64,000 bases of DNA. Source: Flavobacteriales bacterium (GTDB lineage: Bacteria > Bacteroidota > Bacteroidia > NS11-12g > UBA955). Under the pieces are notes generated by a model, which was not told where the DNA came from, ran no database searches, and was given only the letters and a program-made list of their open reading frames with translations. Position numbers and translations under genes: made by a program. Shown here piece by piece: positions 27,559 through 37,792 of this stretch (within the stretch, counting starts at the first letter, position 1; each line of letters opens with the position of its first letter). Location: NCBI GenBank assembly GCA_947463095.1, contig CANHRE010000005.1:1-64000 (forward strand). The letters run 5' to 3'.

Positions 27559-28665
27559 TCAGCGAAATGGGTTGCTGTATGCTTTGTTGGTAAGCAGGCT
27601 GCTGTCCGTCATGGTTTTCAGGAACGCAATCAGAGCGCTTTTCTGTGCAGCGGTAAGTTGCAGGTGCAGGTTACCGTGGTTCAGCTGCGGGCTCAGGTTG
27701 GGCGCATTGAACTTCAGGTTGTCGCTGTAGTGGTCAATTACCTGTTCCAAGGTAGTGAAGCGGCCATCGTGCATGTACGGGGCAGTATATACCAGGTTGC
27801 GCAGGGAAGGTGATTTGAATTTACCCAGATCTGAAGCTTTACCGGTGATGTTGCCATATCCTTTATCGGTAAGCACATCATCCAGGCCATTGCTTACAAT
27901 GCCGATGGAAGGGTCGATAGCCTGGGCGTGCACTCCACCGTGGCAGTGGAAGCAATCGGCACCGATAGCAGGGCGTGTTGTGCTGTCGGGTGTTCCGTTA
28001 AACAGCAGGAAACCATCGCGTTCCTGGGGGGAAAAGGCATTCAGGTTTCTGGGGAAGAACTGATCGAATTTGCTGTTGGCAGAAACGATGGTCATGAGGA
28101 ACTGCTCCATGGCCAGCGACATATGGTGCAGGTTGGGTTCTTCGCCGAAGGCTTTGCGGAAGGCTATTTGATAGCGGTCCAGTTTCCGGAGTTTTTCCTC
28201 CAGGCGAATTACATTCATCGCCATTTCGCGGTGGTCTTGGATGGGTTCAAATACCAGGTCGCGGAGGCGGCGCTGGCGAGCATCCCAGAAAAAGGTGCGC
28301 TGCCATGCCAGGTTGTATAATGGCGGAGCATTTCGGGTGCCCTGTAAACCAAACACGCCTTTACTCAGCGTTTTCGGGTCACCAAAAGCGAATTCCTGCC
28401 TGTGGCATGAGGCGCAGGAAATGCTGGAATCCAAACTCAGCACAGGATCGTAAAACAGCATCCTGCCCAGATAAATACCCTCTTCCGTAAGCGGGTTGTC
28501 TTTGGGAATCAGGGGCATGCCGAAGCTCGCCGGAAATACATCCGATGGTTTTACAGGCGTAGCTAGGAAAGAGCTTTTTACCGGCAGCGGCGCTTCCCGT
28601 TTGCAGGAATACACCCCGAAGGCCAGCAATACCGGCAACAGTAGGATGTAGTGCTGCTTCCTCAT
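27559..28665 (-). CDS. Di-heme cytochrome c peroxidase/MauG family (MbnH-like)
   Basis: Heme motifs CASCH and CFHCH; SPSLRNLVYTAPYMHDGRFTTLEQVIDHY. Confidence 0.88.
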   Translation of the reverse strand: MRKQHYILLLPVLLAFGVYSCKREAPLPVKSSFLATPVKPSDVFPASFGMPLIPKDNPLTEEGIYLGRMLFYDPVLSLDSSISCASCHRQEFAFGDPKTLSKGVFGLQGTRNAPPLYNLAWQRTFFWDARQRRLRDLVFEPIQDHREMAMNVIRLEEKLRKLDRYQIAFRKAFGEEPNLHHMSLAMEQFLMTIVSANSKFDQFFPRNLNAFSPQERDGFLLFNGTPDSTTRPAIGADCFHCHGGVHAQAIDPSIGIVSNGLDDVLTDKGYGNITGKASDLGKFKSPSLRNLVYTAPYMHDGRFTTLEQVIDHYSDNLKFNAPNLSPQLNHGNLHLQLTAAQKSALIAFLKTMTDSSLLTNKAYSNPFR

Positions 28666-29438
28666 TCCAGGGTTACATTGGTGAAGATGTCTTCCATGTT
28701 GGTGAACAGCTTATCCATCAGGCTGACTTCAGCGCCTGTGGAATGAGAAAAGCTGCCATCCTTCACAAAATTGATGGCGTAGGGATTCTTGAAATATTCT
28801 TCTGCATCAGTGCGCACCACCAGCGAATGGTTACCCGGAACCTTGGTAAAGGGGAAGAGCAGATCGATGGTACGCACATAGCGCATGGTAGCCATGTGGA
28901 AGCTGAAGGCCGACTTCTGTGTGCTGTTTTTGGGGATGTAATTGCCGTCCACCATGGAGAAGATGTATCCTCCTGCCCATCCCCAGTGCATGCCATTGTT
29001 CAGCGGGCTAAGGGGGTGGTCGGCAGGCCATTGTGCGGGGTCGCCGTGGTTGGTGGCTGAATCCAGGCCAACAGTGAGAGAAATGCCTTTGTAGCTGCCG
29101 ATGGGTACTTCGAAATATGGGGTGCTGGTAGCGCCGGCCTTGAAATCGGCATAGGCATAGCCATCACCCAGCTTCAACCGGCTTCCATCTTCACGAATCA
29201 GAGATGCATTGGAAAACAGCAGCTTGAACTGGTCAAAGATGAGTGTTTCGCCGTCGGCCTTCACAAAATCCGGATTGCCGAAGGATAGAAGCTTGGAGCC
29301 AAATACACCCTCAAAGCGCAGGGTTAGCTTAGAAGCATCTGCAGGTGCCGGTGGATTTTCAGGTTCACAGGAAGAAAGGGTCAGCAGCGCAGCAACTGCT
29401 CCCAGGCTGTATATTGATTTCATGAAGGTGTTCATCAT
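28662..29438 (-). CDS. MbnP-like copper-binding lipoprotein
   Basis: LSSCEPE lipobox; GVDSATNHGDPAQWPADHPLSPLNNGMHWGWAGGYIF; overlaps the di-heme protein start by 4 nt. Confidence 0.85.
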   Translation of the reverse strand: MMNTFMKSIYSLGAVAALLTLSSCEPENPPAPADASKLTLRFEGVFGSKLLSFGNPDFVKADGETLIFDQFKLLFSNASLIREDGSRLKLGDGYAYADFKAGATSTPYFEVPIGSYKGISLTVGLDSATNHGDPAQWPADHPLSPLNNGMHWGWAGGYIFSMVDGNYIPKNSTQKSAFSFHMATMRYVRTIDLLFPFTKVPGNHSLVVRTDAEEYFKNPYAINFVKDGSFSHSTGAEVSLMDKLFTNMEDIFTNVTLE

Positions 29439-29445
29439 ATATTAA

Positions 29446-31380
29446 TTACTGTATTTCAAATTTAGTGAAATAAACCCCACCTGATGCAGTAACCCGCATC
29501 ACATAAATCCCATTGCTGAAGGCACGCAGGTCCAGTTCGGTACCGTAGAGGCCATCGGGCAATTCTTTACTGAGCAGTTGCCGGCCTGAAAGGTCGCATA
29601 GTTCCACCAGGCTGATGCGCTGATTTTTGGAATAAACCTGCACAGCGGCTCTGCCCGGATTGGGATACACTTGTATGCTTCCGCTGCCGCCCAGGTTGGC
29701 GTTTCGTCCGGTGATGACCGATTGTGCCAGCAGCCACTGATCCGGGTCGAAGAGGGCATCTTCCACCTGGGTATTCAGGATAAACTCGAAGCTTTCGTCG
29801 CCGTCGCGTGGGGTGAGCACCAGCAATGTATCGGAGGGCAGGCCTTTGAACAGCACCGGAATCTTCAGGTCAAAATACTGCACCGACGGGTGACTGGTAC
29901 TTTGTTTTACCTGCACCTTGAGGCGGTTTCCGGTCATCAGCCAGTCGATGTTGAATGTGGGATAGCCTTCACCAATATACCAGTCGTTGAAGAAAGGGGT
30001 TAAATCCTGGCCCGACACATCTTCCAGATAGTTCTGGAAATCGAGGGTGCGGGCAAAGCCATATCGCCTTGCCGGAGACGCCAGGTAGTTGCGCACGCCG
30101 GCGAAGAACAGGCTGTCGCCCAGTTGCCAGCGCAACATATGGTACACCAGCGCGCCTTTGTTGTAGGTTAACCTGCCGTCAAAAAGCCTGCCGATGTTTT
30201 GAGTATCGGTGGGGAATACCGAACCGCCGGGCTGACTCATCACATACTTCTGCATGTCCTCCAGGCGGGCGCGAAAGGCAGAGCGGTTTTTCAGAAATTC
30301 GTAACACAGGGCATTGGCATAGGTAGCCCAGCCTTCATTCAGCCAAAGGTCTTCCCAGCTTCCGCAGGTAACGGCATCACCGAACCACATGTGGGCCAGT
30401 TCATGGGCAATCAGGTCAAAGGAAAAGTTCACCATGAAACTCATGGTTTGGTGTTCCATGCCTCCGCCCCAGGTAAATTGGGCATGGCCGTATTTTTCAT
30501 TCATGAAGGGATACTCCCCGAACAGACTGTCAAAAAGGCGCAGCATGGGCAGGGTTTGTAACGCTTCTACACGCGCTGATGAAAAGCTCTGGGGGAATAC
30601 ATAGTTCAGTACTGGTAGTGAGTCCACCCGGTTGTGGAAGTGAGCATGGTCGGTGAAGGGAACATAGTTGCTCACCGCAATGGCTACCAGGTATGGTGCA
30701 ATTGGATAGCGGTGTTTCCAGTGAAACAATACCGTGCTGTCGTTCAGTAAACGCTCATCCACGAGCAAACCATTGGAAGCTGCCCTCAGCCCCTTTGCTG
30801 TGCTTACCAGAATATCCACGGAGTCGAGCTTGTCATCGAGGGTGCTTTTACAGGGCCACCAATAGGGTGCGCCGTAGGGCTGGGAAAGGGTATGGATGAT
30901 GTTGCCCGTTTGGTGCCTGTCGCGCACATAATAGCCGAAGCCGCTACCCCGCGATGGATTTCCGGAGTAATGCACGCTGAAGGAATCATAGGCGCCGGCC
31001 TGAAGGTTGCGGTTCATCAACACAAACAACTGATGGTTGCGGTGATCCCAGCGAAGGGTATCGGAGCCATGGGTAACTTTGAACACCTGAAGTTCATCGC
31101 GCAGGTCCACCCTTACTGTGTCCATGTTGCGCATGGTCCGGAAACAGATTTGCACCACCCCTTGCAGGCGGTCGGATACATTTGGATTTACCTTCAGGTG
31201 CAGGGTTTGATGGTGCACGGAATAGCCGTAATCTGTGCCGCTGTTGCTGCGCAGGGTGCGCGATTGTGTGAATCCTCGCTGCTCGGATTTTATCAACTCC
31301 TCACCAGTGAGCAGTTGCCCCCATAGGATGCTGTGCCCCGGCAGCATGAATAAGGTAAGGAAGAAAAATGCGCGCATCAT
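29446..31380 (-). CDS. M1-family metallopeptidase with T9SS sorting tail
   Basis: HELAHMWFGDAVTCGSWEDLWLNEGWATY; C-terminal VYPNPGRAAVQVYS...GIYVMRVTASGGVYFTKFEIQ. Confidence 0.92.
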   Translation of the reverse strand: MMRAFFFLTLFMLPGHSILWGQLLTGEELIKSEQRGFTQSRTLRSNSGTDYGYSVHHQTLHLKVNPNVSDRLQGVVQICFRTMRNMDTVRVDLRDELQVFKVTHGSDTLRWDHRNHQLFVLMNRNLQAGAYDSFSVHYSGNPSRGSGFGYYVRDRHQTGNIIHTLSQPYGAPYWWPCKSTLDDKLDSVDILVSTAKGLRAASNGLLVDERLLNDSTVLFHWKHRYPIAPYLVAIAVSNYVPFTDHAHFHNRVDSLPVLNYVFPQSFSSARVEALQTLPMLRLFDSLFGEYPFMNEKYGHAQFTWGGGMEHQTMSFMVNFSFDLIAHELAHMWFGDAVTCGSWEDLWLNEGWATYANALCYEFLKNRSAFRARLEDMQKYVMSQPGGSVFPTDTQNIGRLFDGRLTYNKGALVYHMLRWQLGDSLFFAGVRNYLASPARRYGFARTLDFQNYLEDVSGQDLTPFFNDWYIGEGYPTFNIDWLMTGNRLKVQVKQSTSHPSVQYFDLKIPVLFKGLPSDTLLVLTPRDGDESFEFILNTQVEDALFDPDQWLLAQSVITGRNANLGGSGSIQVYPNPGRAAVQVYSKNQRISLVELCDLSGRQLLSKELPDGLYGTELDLRAFSNGIYVMRVTASGGVYFTKFEIQ

Positions 31381-31464
31381 ACAAAGGTAGCCTTGTTAGG
31401 GTTTCTCCAAGAAACACCTACAGACGACTTTCGTTTGTCGTTTGTCTGTTCTTCTTTTGAAGTT

Positions 31465-31833
31465 ATGACCATGACCCCGCTGCAAATCAGGGCAAAAGAA
31501 AACCTGCACATTGTATTCTGGCTGTTTAAAGATTTCTGCTGGCTGATGCTGTACAAGCCACTGGGCATGGTAATGGTGCTTCCCACCGTGTTTCTGGCTT
31601 TTTACCTCAGCTGGAAAAGTCGCCACCTGCGCAGCGAACTGTTTCACAACCTGGCAGTAACAAGTTGGATACTTGGAAACTCGATTTGGATGGCCGGGGA
31701 GTTTTTCTTCAACGACAGCACAAGGCCCATAGCATCTGTATTCTTCTATGCCGGCATAGGTTTCGTGTTGTATTTCTACCTCACGGAATGGTTAAACAAC
31801 TCAGGCGTTAAGAACGGGTCAGAACCGCAGTAG
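31465..31833 (+). CDS. Small hypothetical membrane protein
   Basis: About three predicted TM segments; fills the gap between divergent neighbours. Confidence 0.6.
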   Translation: MTMTPLQIRAKENLHIVFWLFKDFCWLMLYKPLGMVMVLPTVFLAFYLSWKSRHLRSELFHNLAVTSWILGNSIWMAGEFFFNDSTRPIASVFFYAGIGFVLYFYLTEWLNNSGVKNGSEPQ

Positions 31834-33153
31834 TTTTTCGCGAACGGCAATATTGCCATTTTCGTCGCGCAGCTCGGCATAGTAGGTTCCGCGGCTGAAG
31901 CGGCTGAGGTCCAGTCGCTGACTCATCTGTATGCAGGGTTCCGCGTCCAGTATCAGTCGGCCGTTCATGTCGGTAAGTGTCAGGAAGTACCTGTGTTTGC
32001 CAAGCAGGGCGGGTTCTATTTCAACGGTGATGATGCCATCCACGCTGGGGTTGGGGAACATACGGATGCCGCTGATGAAGGTGTCGCTGGAAATTTCCGC
32101 CTGATAGAGGCTGCTGCGGAACGTCACCAGGCAGAAGCGCATGATGTTCATCTGCTTCTTGCTGAACATGGTCTGGCAGGTGTGCGCGCTGTAATCCATA
32201 TAGTTCTCTACCTGGTCGGGTTCATCGCCGGCCCCGGTATTGCAGGTGTTGCGCGATTTGTTGCAGTCGAAACTGCTTTGGGAAGCACAAAGTGGGGTAT
32301 CGTCAATGCCATCATCTACCGCACAGCCGCTCACGCCGTTTGGCGGGTCTCCCCAAACATGGCGCAAGCCCAGGAAATGCCCAACTTCATGCACTGCGGT
32401 ACGTCCGTTGCGGCTGCTGGCAAGCGAACCAGTAGCTCTGGGGTTGTTGATGCCCACAATTTTGTAGTGAAGGGCCACCCCCTCATGCTCTGGGCTGGGA
32501 GGGAAAGAGCCTGAATTCCAGTTGGGTGCATCAACGGGAGGATAGGCGTAACCAAGCAGCGCATCTATGTTCTGAACGCTCAGGTCGCAAACCCAGATGT
32601 TTAGGTATTTAGCAGTATTCCAGGCATCGGTGCCGCCGCGGCTGCTGAACTTCATGTCGTCGTTGAGGTTAAACGACCCGAAGGTAGCTTTGGTGGTGGA
32701 AACGCGGTTGATACCGTTGGTTGCCTTCCCCGAAGGGTCTTTGGCAGCCAGCACAAACTGGATTTTTGTATCCGCTGCGCGGGGTCTGAATAAAGTGCGG
32801 ATGCTCGTGGTATCGGCATTTCTCTTGCGGAAATCCCTGTTCAGGGCAAACAGCTGACTGTAAATCAGCGAGTCGGGAATATTCTCGGCGTTGTTGTTGT
32901 ACAGCACATGGAATACCACCGGGATGGTGAACACCGTATCAGCAACAATATTTTTGCGAAGGCTGACGCCATTGGCGTAATCGGAAGCCATGCGGTACAC
33001 ACGGTCCATCTGTTCCCTGAAGCCCGGATGTTGCTGTTCCAATTGCTTTTGGTATTCCACTTGTCCGCAAGGTTCAGCAGTCTGCTGCTGTGCGTTCAGG
33101 GATGTAGTATGAAGAAGCAGGGCTCCGGAGATAAGCAGTAATGTTGTTTTCAA
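31819..33153 (-). CDS. M43-family (pappalysin-like) zinc metalloprotease with T9SS tail
   Basis: TAVHEVGHFLGLRHVWGD, ENYMDYSAHTCQTMFSKKQ; MFPNPSVDGIITVEIEP tail. Confidence 0.92.
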   Translation of the reverse strand: MKTTLLLISGALLLHTTSLNAQQQTAEPCGQVEYQKQLEQQHPGFREQMDRVYRMASDYANGVSLRKNIVADTVFTIPVVFHVLYNNNAENIPDSLIYSQLFALNRDFRKRNADTTSIRTLFRPRAADTKIQFVLAAKDPSGKATNGINRVSTTKATFGSFNLNDDMKFSSRGGTDAWNTAKYLNIWVCDLSVQNIDALLGYAYPPVDAPNWNSGSFPPSPEHEGVALHYKIVGINNPRATGSLASSRNGRTAVHEVGHFLGLRHVWGDPPNGVSGCAVDDGIDDTPLCASQSSFDCNKSRNTCNTGAGDEPDQVENYMDYSAHTCQTMFSKKQMNIMRFCLVTFRSSLYQAEISSDTFISGIRMFPNPSVDGIITVEIEPALLGKHRYFLTLTDMNGRLILDAEPCIQMSQRLDLSRFSRGTYYAELRDENGNIAVREKLLRF

Positions 33154-33314
33154 AGGGGAGGCTTAGTTACAAATTTAGGGAAAGTGGTAGATTTTATCCT
33201 GAAAAGCGTTTGGAATCTGACAATTGACCGAACACCAACATGGGGATGCTTCTTCAGGATGAACACAATTCTATCTTCCGAGCCCGGGTGCGCCAAAGGC
33301 TGTGTCCGGATTTG

Positions 33315-34097
33315 TTATCTGCCCATGAAGTTCGGCTTTCGCTTCTCGTTGAAGGCGGTAACACCTTCACGGTAGTCTTCGCTGCGGCCGGCAATTTCCT
33401 GGCATTGTGCCTCGTATTCCAGCATCTCGTTCAGGTCGGAGTAGGAGCTGCGGTTCAGCATCTTCTTCATCAGTCCGATGGCCTTGGTCGGGGCGGACGC
33501 GTAGTACGCCGCCAGTTCATTTACGGTCTGGTCCAGGGCTTCGGGCGCCACCACACGGTTCACCATGCCCCATTCCAATGCCTTGGCGGCGCTCACTTTA
33601 GAGCCCATGGTGGCCAGTTCAAAGGCGCGTTGCGTTCCTACCACCCTGGGCAGAAAATAAGAAGAGCCACTGTCCAGCACCAGCCCTACGTGCACAAACA
33701 CTTCAATAAGGGAAGCCTGTTCCGAGGCCACAATCAGGTCGCAGGCCAGGGCCAGGGAGCAACCTGCACCTGCTGCCACCCCGTTCAGGCGGCAGATGAT
33801 GGGCTTGGGCATCTCGCGCATGGCCCTGATGATGGGATTGTAGCGCTTATATAATGATTCACTCAGCGAACGTTGCCCGCTGTTGGCAATGGCCTTCAGG
33901 TCCTGTCCGCTGCAAAAAGCTTTTCCAGCCCCGGTCAGCACCACTACGCGCACCTGTTCGTCGCGGGTGGCCTGCTTCAACGCATCCTGCAGCTCATAGC
34001 TCTGCGCGTCGTTGAAGGCATTAAAAACTTCTTCGCGGTTCAGGGTGATGCGGGCTATGCCCCCTTCAACTTCGTAGCGTATGCAGGTAAATTCCAT
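33315..34097 (-). CDS. Enoyl-CoA hydratase/isomerase family protein
   Basis: RVVVLTGAGKAFCSGQDLKAI; ICRLNGVAAGAGCSLALACDLIVASEQA; GLVLDSGSSYFLPR. Confidence 0.9.
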   Translation of the reverse strand: MEFTCIRYEVEGGIARITLNREEVFNAFNDAQSYELQDALKQATRDEQVRVVVLTGAGKAFCSGQDLKAIANSGQRSLSESLYKRYNPIIRAMREMPKPIICRLNGVAAGAGCSLALACDLIVASEQASLIEVFVHVGLVLDSGSSYFLPRVVGTQRAFELATMGSKVSAAKALEWGMVNRVVAPEALDQTVNELAAYYASAPTKAIGLMKKMLNRSSYSDLNEMLEYEAQCQEIAGRSEDYREGVTAFNEKRKPNFMGR

Positions 34098-34146
34098 GGT
34101 GTAATGCTTGATGGGGCGAATATAAATGGTCGGAACTGCATACGCT

Positions 34147-34755
34147 TCAGCGCATCCATATCAAAACGGGGAGGGCGGCCATGGCTCCGCACAGCGTTCC
34201 ACTGAGCAACTCGGCCGGGCTGTGCGCTTTTAAGACCGCTCTGGAGGCTACAATCAACAGAAACAAAATACACATTGGGAACATCATTCCCGAAAAAGGC
34301 GGTATAAAGGATAAATACATCAACAGGGCACTGCCTGCCGCCGCGTGGGCACTGGCCTTATTCCACCGCAAATTTACCTGCCATAAAAGAAGCGCACTGA
34401 AGGTGTTGAGCCAAAGCAATCCATATACATGACTTTGAGTTCCAAAGGCAGGCAGCAATTGCATCATGGCGGCAAAGCTGAAAAACCAAAGCAAGGAGGT
34501 TAGATACACCACATGGCGTTCCTCACGCAGGGAGAGTAGAAGGCTATGCACCCTGCCCTGTTTTTTTAACAGAAGCAACAACAGCGAGGGAACCACGAAC
34601 ATTCCCGTGCACAGCAGAAGCTGCGTCATCGCATCAAAGGGCATACCCTGTGAGGCCTGCTCCAGAAACAATAGGGCAGCGGGCAGCAGCCATCCCAGCA
34701 ACAACGGGTGAAACAAGCCACTAACCAGCCAGGCCATTGCCTGCAGTAAAATCAT
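34147..34755 (-). CDS. Membrane protein, possibly PAP2-like
   Basis: Multi-TM with SAHAAAGSALLMYL and KAHSPAELLSGTLCG. Confidence 0.55.
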   Translation of the reverse strand: MILLQAMAWLVSGLFHPLLLGWLLPAALLFLEQASQGMPFDAMTQLLLCTGMFVVPSLLLLLLKKQGRVHSLLLSLREERHVVYLTSLLWFFSFAAMMQLLPAFGTQSHVYGLLWLNTFSALLLWQVNLRWNKASAHAAAGSALLMYLSFIPPFSGMMFPMCILFLLIVASRAVLKAHSPAELLSGTLCGAMAALPVLIWMR

Positions 34756-34827
34756 GTCGGCAATTTAAGCAGGAGCGCTGCCTGGTGATGCAGTTTTTAG
34801 CGGTGGGATTGGCTAATTTCGCGAGGT

Positions 34828-37152
34828 ATGAAAGTTGCCTATAACTGGCTGCGCTCCCTGGCTGATTTCAAGGCTTCACCGGCCGATCTTGATGCATTGC
34901 TCACCCGTGCGGGCCTCGAGGTGGAACATACCGAAACCTGGCAGTCGGTTCGGGGTGGCTTGCGTGGATTGATGATCGGGAAGGTGCTGGACGTAAAACC
35001 TCACCCCAACGCTGACAGGCTGCGCTGCACGCTGGTGGATATAGGTTCCGGCGATCCCCTGCCCATTGTTTGCGGTGCCGCCAATGTGGCCGCCGGACAA
35101 AAAGTGGTGGTGGCCGTAGTTGGTGCCACATTGCATCCGTTGAACGGGAATCCTTTCGACATCAAAGAAGCCAAAATCCGCGGTGAACGGAGTTGCGGCA
35201 TGATTTGCGCCGAAGACGAAATAGGGTTGGGCAGTTCGCATGAAGGCATCATGGTGCTGCCTGATGAGGCGCCCGTTGGCCGTGCATTTGCCGAATACCA
35301 CGGGGTGGCAGAAGATGTGGTGCTCGACATCGGGTTGACGCCCAACCGCGGCGATGCGGCTTCACACCGCGGCATCATCCGCGAGCTGAAGGCCCATATC
35401 CCGGTTTCCGAAGTAAACATCACCCTGCCAGAGCCTTCAGGCAGCAGTGTGCTGAACGTTTCGGTGGAATCACCTGAGCTGTGTTCGGTTTATATGGCCC
35501 TGCCCATCAGCGGCATCAACGTAAACCCTTCGCCGCAATGGTTGAAAAACAGGCTGCTGAGCATCGGTATCAACCCCATCAACAACATTGTGGATGCCAC
35601 CAACTTCGTGCTGCACGAAACCGGACAACCCATCCACGCCTTCAACAGGAATAAAATCCACAACAACACGCTGAACGTGCGTTTGGCTGAAGCAGGGGAA
35701 GTGCTTACTACCCTGGACAAGCAGGAGCGAAAGATGAAGGGCGGCGAATTGGTTATTGCCGACGAACAGAAGCTGCTGGCCCTGGCCGGGGTATTCGGCG
35801 GGCTGGATTCCGGCGTAGCCAATGATACTTCATCCATTGTGCTGGAAAGCGCCTGTTTCGATCCCGGACTGGTGCGCAAAACGGCGCGTACCCACGGGCT
35901 GTCTACCGACGCATCCTTTCGCTTTGAGCGGGGCACCGATCCGGAGGCCTGCCGCGAAGCCCTGCTGCGCACCGCAGCAATCATCCTGGACATCGCCGGT
36001 GGAAGCATCGAAGGGTCTCCCGCTGTTTTCGAACAGAAGCCAGAGCGGAAGCAGGTGCAATTGCGCACCTCATACTTGCGCAAAATTTCCGGCGGCGATA
36101 TTTCCGGCGCCAGGGTGTTGGAAATCCTGCAGCAGCTGGGCATGCAGCCCAACGCAACCGCTGAGGGTATCGGGGTAACAATTCCCTCCTGGAGGCATGA
36201 CCTGAGCCTGGAAATAGATTTGGTGGAAGAGGTGCTGCGTGTTTACGGCTACGATGAAATTCCCATGCCGGGGAAAATGCAACTGTCGCTCAGCTCCGGA
36301 GGCTCAGGCCTGAAGCGCGATGCCGAGCGCAGGATGCGGGAGTTCCTCACTGCCCACGGTTTTCATGAGATGATGAGCAACAGCCTTACCGCCTCGGCGC
36401 ATTACCCGGAGGCGCTGCATCCCAGGCTGGTACGGTTGAACAACCCGCTGAGCAGCGACCTGGATGTGATGCGTCAAACGCTGATTTATCAGGGATTGGA
36501 GGCCGTGGCCTACAACCGCAACAGGCAAAGCAACAGAATTCGTTTGTTTGAGTTGGGTAAGGTATATGAACGCACAGCCGAAGGCAGCAGTGAGCGTTGG
36601 GAGCTGATGATGCTGAGCGCGGGTGAGCGCTGGCCGGAAACCTGGGAACTGAAGCAGATGCCCGGAGGACCCTATGACTTGAAGACGGCGGCTCAGGGTT
36701 TGTTGCGCAAGCTGGGGGTGCCGGAAATGAATATAGCAATTCAGGCTCCTGAGCGCAGGCTGCTGGAGCGCTTCGGAATCAACCAGCCCGTATACATCGC
36801 GGTTTTTGACTGGGAAGCACTGATAGCACAGATCAAGCAACAGCGCTTCACCCTGAAGGAGCCATCACGTTTCCCGCTGATGCGCCGCGACCTGAGCATG
36901 GTATTGCCACCGGGCTGTTCATTCGAGCGGGTGGAAACGCTGATACGCGCACATGTCAGTCCTATTATGCAGGAGTATCGCTTGTTCGATGTGTATGAAG
37001 GCAAGCCACTGGAGCCGGGACAAAAATCTTTTGCCATCTCGTTCCAGTTTGGCTTGGATGAGCGCACCCTCACCGACCAGGAGTGTGACCAGGTGATGCA
37101 GCAGTACATGGAATTGTTTGAACAAGAGTTGCAGGCACAAATCAGGCGCTGA
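34828..37152 (+). CDS. pheT: Phenylalanine--tRNA ligase beta subunit
   Basis: MKVAYNWLRSLADF, KVLDVKPHPNADRLRCTLVDIG, ICAEDEIGLGSSHEGIMVL, C-terminal FDX-ACB domain. Confidence 0.97.
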   Translation: MKVAYNWLRSLADFKASPADLDALLTRAGLEVEHTETWQSVRGGLRGLMIGKVLDVKPHPNADRLRCTLVDIGSGDPLPIVCGAANVAAGQKVVVAVVGATLHPLNGNPFDIKEAKIRGERSCGMICAEDEIGLGSSHEGIMVLPDEAPVGRAFAEYHGVAEDVVLDIGLTPNRGDAASHRGIIRELKAHIPVSEVNITLPEPSGSSVLNVSVESPELCSVYMALPISGINVNPSPQWLKNRLLSIGINPINNIVDATNFVLHETGQPIHAFNRNKIHNNTLNVRLAEAGEVLTTLDKQERKMKGGELVIADEQKLLALAGVFGGLDSGVANDTSSIVLESACFDPGLVRKTARTHGLSTDASFRFERGTDPEACREALLRTAAIILDIAGGSIEGSPAVFEQKPERKQVQLRTSYLRKISGGDISGARVLEILQQLGMQPNATAEGIGVTIPSWRHDLSLEIDLVEEVLRVYGYDEIPMPGKMQLSLSSGGSGLKRDAERRMREFLTAHGFHEMMSNSLTASAHYPEALHPRLVRLNNPLSSDLDVMRQTLIYQGLEAVAYNRNRQSNRIRLFELGKVYERTAEGSSERWELMMLSAGERWPETWELKQMPGGPYDLKTAAQGLLRKLGVPEMNIAIQAPERRLLERFGINQPVYIAVFDWEALIAQIKQQRFTLKEPSRFPLMRRDLSMVLPPGCSFERVETLIRAHVSPIMQEYRLFDVYEGKPLEPGQKSFAISFQFGLDERTLTDQECDQVMQQYMELFEQELQAQIRR

Positions 37153-37442
37153 TGGAACAACTGCAGGAACGGCTGGAACGTATTGGCAGGCAGATAGAAG
37201 GTATGCTTGCGGAACGCGGTCGCCTGCAGCGCGAATTGGAACAGGCGCGACAGCGTATTTGGGATCTGGAAACCCAGGCCGAACAATTTCAGGAAGAACG
37301 AAACCGGCAGGAAGAATCAATTAAAATGCTTAAACTTGCAAAGGTTTTACAACCGGAAGGTATTGACCGAAAAGATATAAAATTGAAGGTCAACGAACTG
37401 GTACGGGAAATAGACCGATGTATCGACATGCTCAACGCATAA
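37152..37442 (+). CDS. Coiled-coil hypothetical protein between pheT and zapA
   Basis: Heptad-like MEQLQERLERIGRQIEGMLAERGRLQRELEQARQRIWDLE; tight spacing. Confidence 0.75.
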   Translation: MEQLQERLERIGRQIEGMLAERGRLQRELEQARQRIWDLETQAEQFQEERNRQEESIKMLKLAKVLQPEGIDRKDIKLKVNELVREIDRCIDMLNA

Positions 37443-37445
37443 GAT

Positions 37446-37736
37446 ATGGAACCCGATGATTACATACCCATCCGAATTGTCCTGGCAGAAAGGCCCTATG
37501 TGCTGAAAATACGCAGGAAAGAAGAGGAGTATGTTCGCCGCGCAGCAATGCTCATGCAGCGAAATCTGCAAGAGATAAAATCACAATATTCCGTTAAAGA
37601 TGATCAGGATGCTTTGGCCCTGGTTACCCTTGATGTGGCCACAGATATGGCCCGACTCAACGTCCGCAAAGACCAACACAATGATTCATTAGAGCGGGTA
37701 GTCAGTCACATGGAAAAGCTGCTCAACATCGCCTGA
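37446..37736 (+). CDS. zapA: Cell division protein ZapA
   Basis: IPIRIVLAERPYVLKIRRKEEEYVRRAAMLMQRNLQEIK; conserved pheT-zapA-rny order. Confidence 0.85.
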   Translation: MEPDDYIPIRIVLAERPYVLKIRRKEEEYVRRAAMLMQRNLQEIKSQYSVKDDQDALALVTLDVATDMARLNVRKDQHNDSLERVVSHMEKLLNIA

Positions 37737-37792
37737 ACCATATTTAGCTCGGCTGTCGTTACGTCCTATATCAACTAAAAAGGAGTAACGAA

